From the NCBI GenBank assembly GCA_033584155.1, contig CP138355.1:682001-746000 (forward strand): 64,000 nucleotides of DNA. The letters run 5' to 3'. Below, piece by piece: positions 62,040 through 64,000 of the stretch. The DNA comes from Candidatus Electrothrix scaldis. Lineage in GTDB: Bacteria; Desulfobacterota; Desulfobulbia; Desulfobulbales; Desulfobulbaceae. The position numbers and the translations under genes are program-made. The stretch's first letter is position 1; each line of letters opens with the position of its first letter. Below the pieces are notes generated by a model, which did not search any database, had not been told where the DNA came from, and saw only the letters and a list, made by a program, of their open reading frames with translations.

Positions 62040-63500
62040 ATGAATTTAAAAAATGAGGACTTATTGTGTACCCGTTGCTTTATTAACGGGAAGTGGATCT
62101 CTTCTGAAGAGAAAAAGAGCATCGCGGTCTATAATCCGGCAACCGGCGAATTGGTAGGTGAGGTTGCCTCTTTGGGGCGGAAAGAGACCCTCTTGGCTAT
62201 TGAGGCCGCCGATGCTGCTTGGCCTGCCTGGCGAAGCAAGACCGCTCATGAGCGTTCACGTTGTATTCGACGTTGGTATGACCTGATTATTGAAAATAAG
62301 GAAGATTTAGCGATCATTATGACCGCTGAGCAGGGGAAGCCCTTGGCAGAGTCACGAGGAGAGATCCTCTATGCCGCCAGCTTTGTGGAGTGGTTTGCCG
62401 AGGAGGCAAAGAGGGTTTATGGGGATACCGTTCCCATGGCTCAGCCGGGAAAACGGATTATCGTCCTTAAGCAACCGGTAGGGGTCTGTGCTGCCATTAC
62501 TCCCTGGAATTTTCCTTCTGCTATGATTACCCGGAAGGCTGCTCCGGCTTTGGCTGCTGGTTGTCCTGTCATCGTGAAGCCAGCAAGCCAAACACCCTTA
62601 TCTGCTTTAGCCCTGGCCAAGCTGGCTGAAGAGGCGGGAATTCCCGCTGGTATTTTTAATGTCCTGACCGGATCAGCCTCGGCAATCGGCGGGGCATTAA
62701 CTGAAAGCCCTGTTGTCCGAAAACTCAGCTTCACCGGTTCCACTGAAATAGGGAAAATGTTGATGCGGCAATGCGCAGATACGGTTAAGAAAATTTCCCT
62801 GGAGCTCGGTGGACATGCTCCTTTTATTATTTTTGATGATGCTGATCTGGATGAGGCTGTCACTAATGCCATTGCCTCTAAGTATCGGAATTCAGGGCAA
62901 ACTTGTGTCTGTGCTAATCGTTTTATAGTCCAGGAAGGTATCTATGATGCCTTTGCGGAAAAATTGATCCAGGCCGTCCAGGAGCAGCTTAAGGTGGGGA
63001 ACGGCTTTGATGAAGGCGTTACCCAGGGGCCGCTTATTGATCTGAACGCTGTGCAAAAGGTAGAGCAACAGATTCAGGATGCTTTAGGAAAAGGAGCCCG
63101 CTTAGGTTCTGGTGGCAAGAGAGTGGGAGAAACCGGATTTTTCTTTGAACCGACTATCCTGCTTGATGTGACGACCAAGATGCAAATCGCCTATGAAGAG
63201 ACCTTTGGTCCGGTTGCCCCGCTCTTTTCTTTCTCCACAGAAGAAGAGGCTATAGCCCTGGCTAACGATACGCCCTATGGTCTGGCCTCCTATTTTTTCA
63301 GTCGAGATATAGGTCGTTGTTGGCGTGTGTCCGAGGCCCTGGAGTACGGAATGGTTGGGGTTAATACCGGAATTATGTCAACAGAGTCTGCTCCTTTCGG
63401 TGGTATTAAGGAGTCCGGTATAGGACGCGAGGGCTCGAAATACGGTATTGACGAATACCTTGAGCAGAAATATCTCTGTCTCGGTGGGCTTGAGAAATAA
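62040..63500 (+). CDS. gabD: Succinate-semialdehyde dehydrogenase family protein
   Basis: The 486-residue aldehyde dehydrogenase has ITPWNFPSAMITRKAAPALAAGCPVIVKPASQTPLSALALAKLAEEAGIPAGIFNVLTG, TGSTEIGKMLM, the catalytic Glu in KISLELGGHAPFIIFDDADLD and the catalytic Cys in NSGQTCVCANRF. The run of motifs is closest to GabD (SSADH), oxidising succinate semialdehyde with NAD(P)+. Other aldehydes are possible and no GABA genes are nearby. It stands alone before folE2. Confidence 0.85.
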   Translation: MNLKNEDLLCTRCFINGKWISSEEKKSIAVYNPATGELVGEVASLGRKETLLAIEAADAAWPAWRSKTAHERSRCIRRWYDLIIENKEDLAIIMTAEQGKPLAESRGEILYAASFVEWFAEEAKRVYGDTVPMAQPGKRIIVLKQPVGVCAAITPWNFPSAMITRKAAPALAAGCPVIVKPASQTPLSALALAKLAEEAGIPAGIFNVLTGSASAIGGALTESPVVRKLSFTGSTEIGKMLMRQCADTVKKISLELGGHAPFIIFDDADLDEAVTNAIASKYRNSGQTCVCANRFIVQEGIYDAFAEKLIQAVQEQLKVGNGFDEGVTQGPLIDLNAVQKVEQQIQDALGKGARLGSGGKRVGETGFFFEPTILLDVTTKMQIAYEETFGPVAPLFSFSTEEEAIALANDTPYGLASYFFSRDIGRCWRVSEALEYGMVGVNTGIMSTESAPFGGIKESGIGREGSKYGIDEYLEQKYLCLGGLEK

Positions 63501-63558
63501 AAACACGTGAGGGGGAGGAAGGATGTGTTACGGTCCCCTTTCCCTTTGTTGTTTTCTG

Positions 63559-64000
63559 TTACTCCCTGGCGAACTCTTTCTTGTTGAAGTCCTCATCTAA
63601 ATCCCTGCTGTCTACATAGGCATAGGCGCTGTGCTTGTGGATGGACTCAAAGCTTTCCACACTGACCGAGAACCAGCCTATTGTTTCATGATCGTTTGCT
63701 TTTTGGGCGACCTTCCTGACCACATCCTCAACAAACATGGGGTTGGTATAGGCCTCTTCAGTAACGAATTTTTCATCGGGTCGCTTCAGCAGGGCATAGA
63801 GTTCACAGGAACCACAGCTTTCGACCATTTTGATGAGTTCTTCCAGCCAGATAAATCCCAGAGGCTGTACCGTGAGGATCACCTCTGCCCGCTGGTTATG
63901 GGCACCGTGCCTGCTAATTTCCTTTGAGCAGGGACAAAGCGTAGTGAGCGGAACATGAACCTTTAAGAGCAGTTGGTGTTTCTGACCGTCAATATTCCCG
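63559..64000 (-). CDS. folE2: GTP cyclohydrolase FolE2, C-terminal part (gene continues past window)
   Basis: The frame is open to the window edge, so the N-terminus is outside. The visible 146 residues contain KVHVPLTTLCPCSKEISRHGAHNQRAEV, with the Cys metal ligand of FolE2 in LCPCSKEI, and end with WFSVSVESFESIHKHSAYAYVDSRD, the conserved C-terminal signature. FolE2 opens GTP to dihydroneopterin triphosphate for folate synthesis and uses metals other than zinc. The GTG at 63882 that could be taken as a start is internal. The stop lies 58 bases from the gabD stop, convergent. Confidence 0.93.
   Translation of the reverse strand, partial: GNIDGQKHQLLLKVHVPLTTLCPCSKEISRHGAHNQRAEVILTVQPLGFIWLEELIKMVESCGSCELYALLKRPDEKFVTEEAYTNPMFVEDVVRKVAQKANDHETIGWFSVSVESFESIHKHSAYAYVDSRDLDEDFNKKEFARE

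Overview
The window looks like a chromosomal segment of a Gram-negative member of the Desulfobacterota, most likely the Desulfobulbales (Desulfobulbus or cable-bacterium relatives). The case rests on gene content: B12-dependent ribonucleotide reductase NrdJ, class I Fe-S fumarase, a cytochrome-c-like tetrahaem protein that appears to contain selenocysteine, several radical SAM enzymes, KdsA/KdsC/LptC for lipopolysaccharide, and very large hybrid kinases. Species-level placement is inference; no rRNA gene is present.

Layout. (1) 1-4332, accessory DNA: the 3' end of a SLATT-type membrane effector, a 21-bp repeat tract that once could encode heptads, short palindromes, a RhuM-family gene, a DUF559-type nuclease ending in a beta-clamp-binding motif, a truncated lipoprotein ORF, and a VapBC module whose vapC is split by a small MITE-like insertion. 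(2) 4395-15915, one tightly packed minus-strand cluster: two acyl carrier proteins, three ketosynthases, two dehydratase-type hotdog proteins, a thioesterase, an acyltransferase and four radical SAM enzymes (one with a putative B12 domain). It resembles the ladderane-type lipid clusters of anammox bacteria and some Desulfobacterota. (3) 16070-20730: a SEC-C protein, nrdJ with a promoter carrying two NrdR-like boxes, and nadB. (4) 20731-23634: a perfect parS site, parA, parB, a thiamine-binding-like protein and an SH3-domain protein, suggesting proximity to the replication origin. (5) 23835-34115: two tRNA-Ser genes, a sigma-54 activator, queH, the XTP/dITP pyrophosphatase gene, and two overlapping signalling genes including a 1962-residue Ser/Thr kinase/ATPase/histidine kinase/receiver fusion.

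(6) 34496-45051: uvrC, a CDP-alcohol phosphatidyltransferase whose start codon is supplied by a MITE-like element, a 21-repeat MORN protein, a zinc-ribbon protein, a U32 peptidase/hydroxylase, a lipocalin, a small secreted protein, and nusB-ribH. (7) 45364-47230: a 23-bp tandem repeat array with an IS1380-family element inserted in it, the target duplication still visible. (8) 47244-56121: fumarase, an AMIN-type amidase, a lipoprotein, then pyrG-kdsA-kdsC-lptC. (9) 56190-64000: the putative selenoprotein, rarA, a GAF/adenylate cyclase, a small unknown protein, an aldehyde dehydrogenase and the C-terminal half of folE2.

The points most worth following up are the in-frame UGA with a SECIS-like hairpin in a phosphoesterase/tetrahaem fusion (56190-57986), the ladderane-like cluster, and two distinct MITE-like insertions whose pre-insertion reading frames can be reconstructed exactly. 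All calls come from reading the sequence and from memory of protein families; no database search was run.
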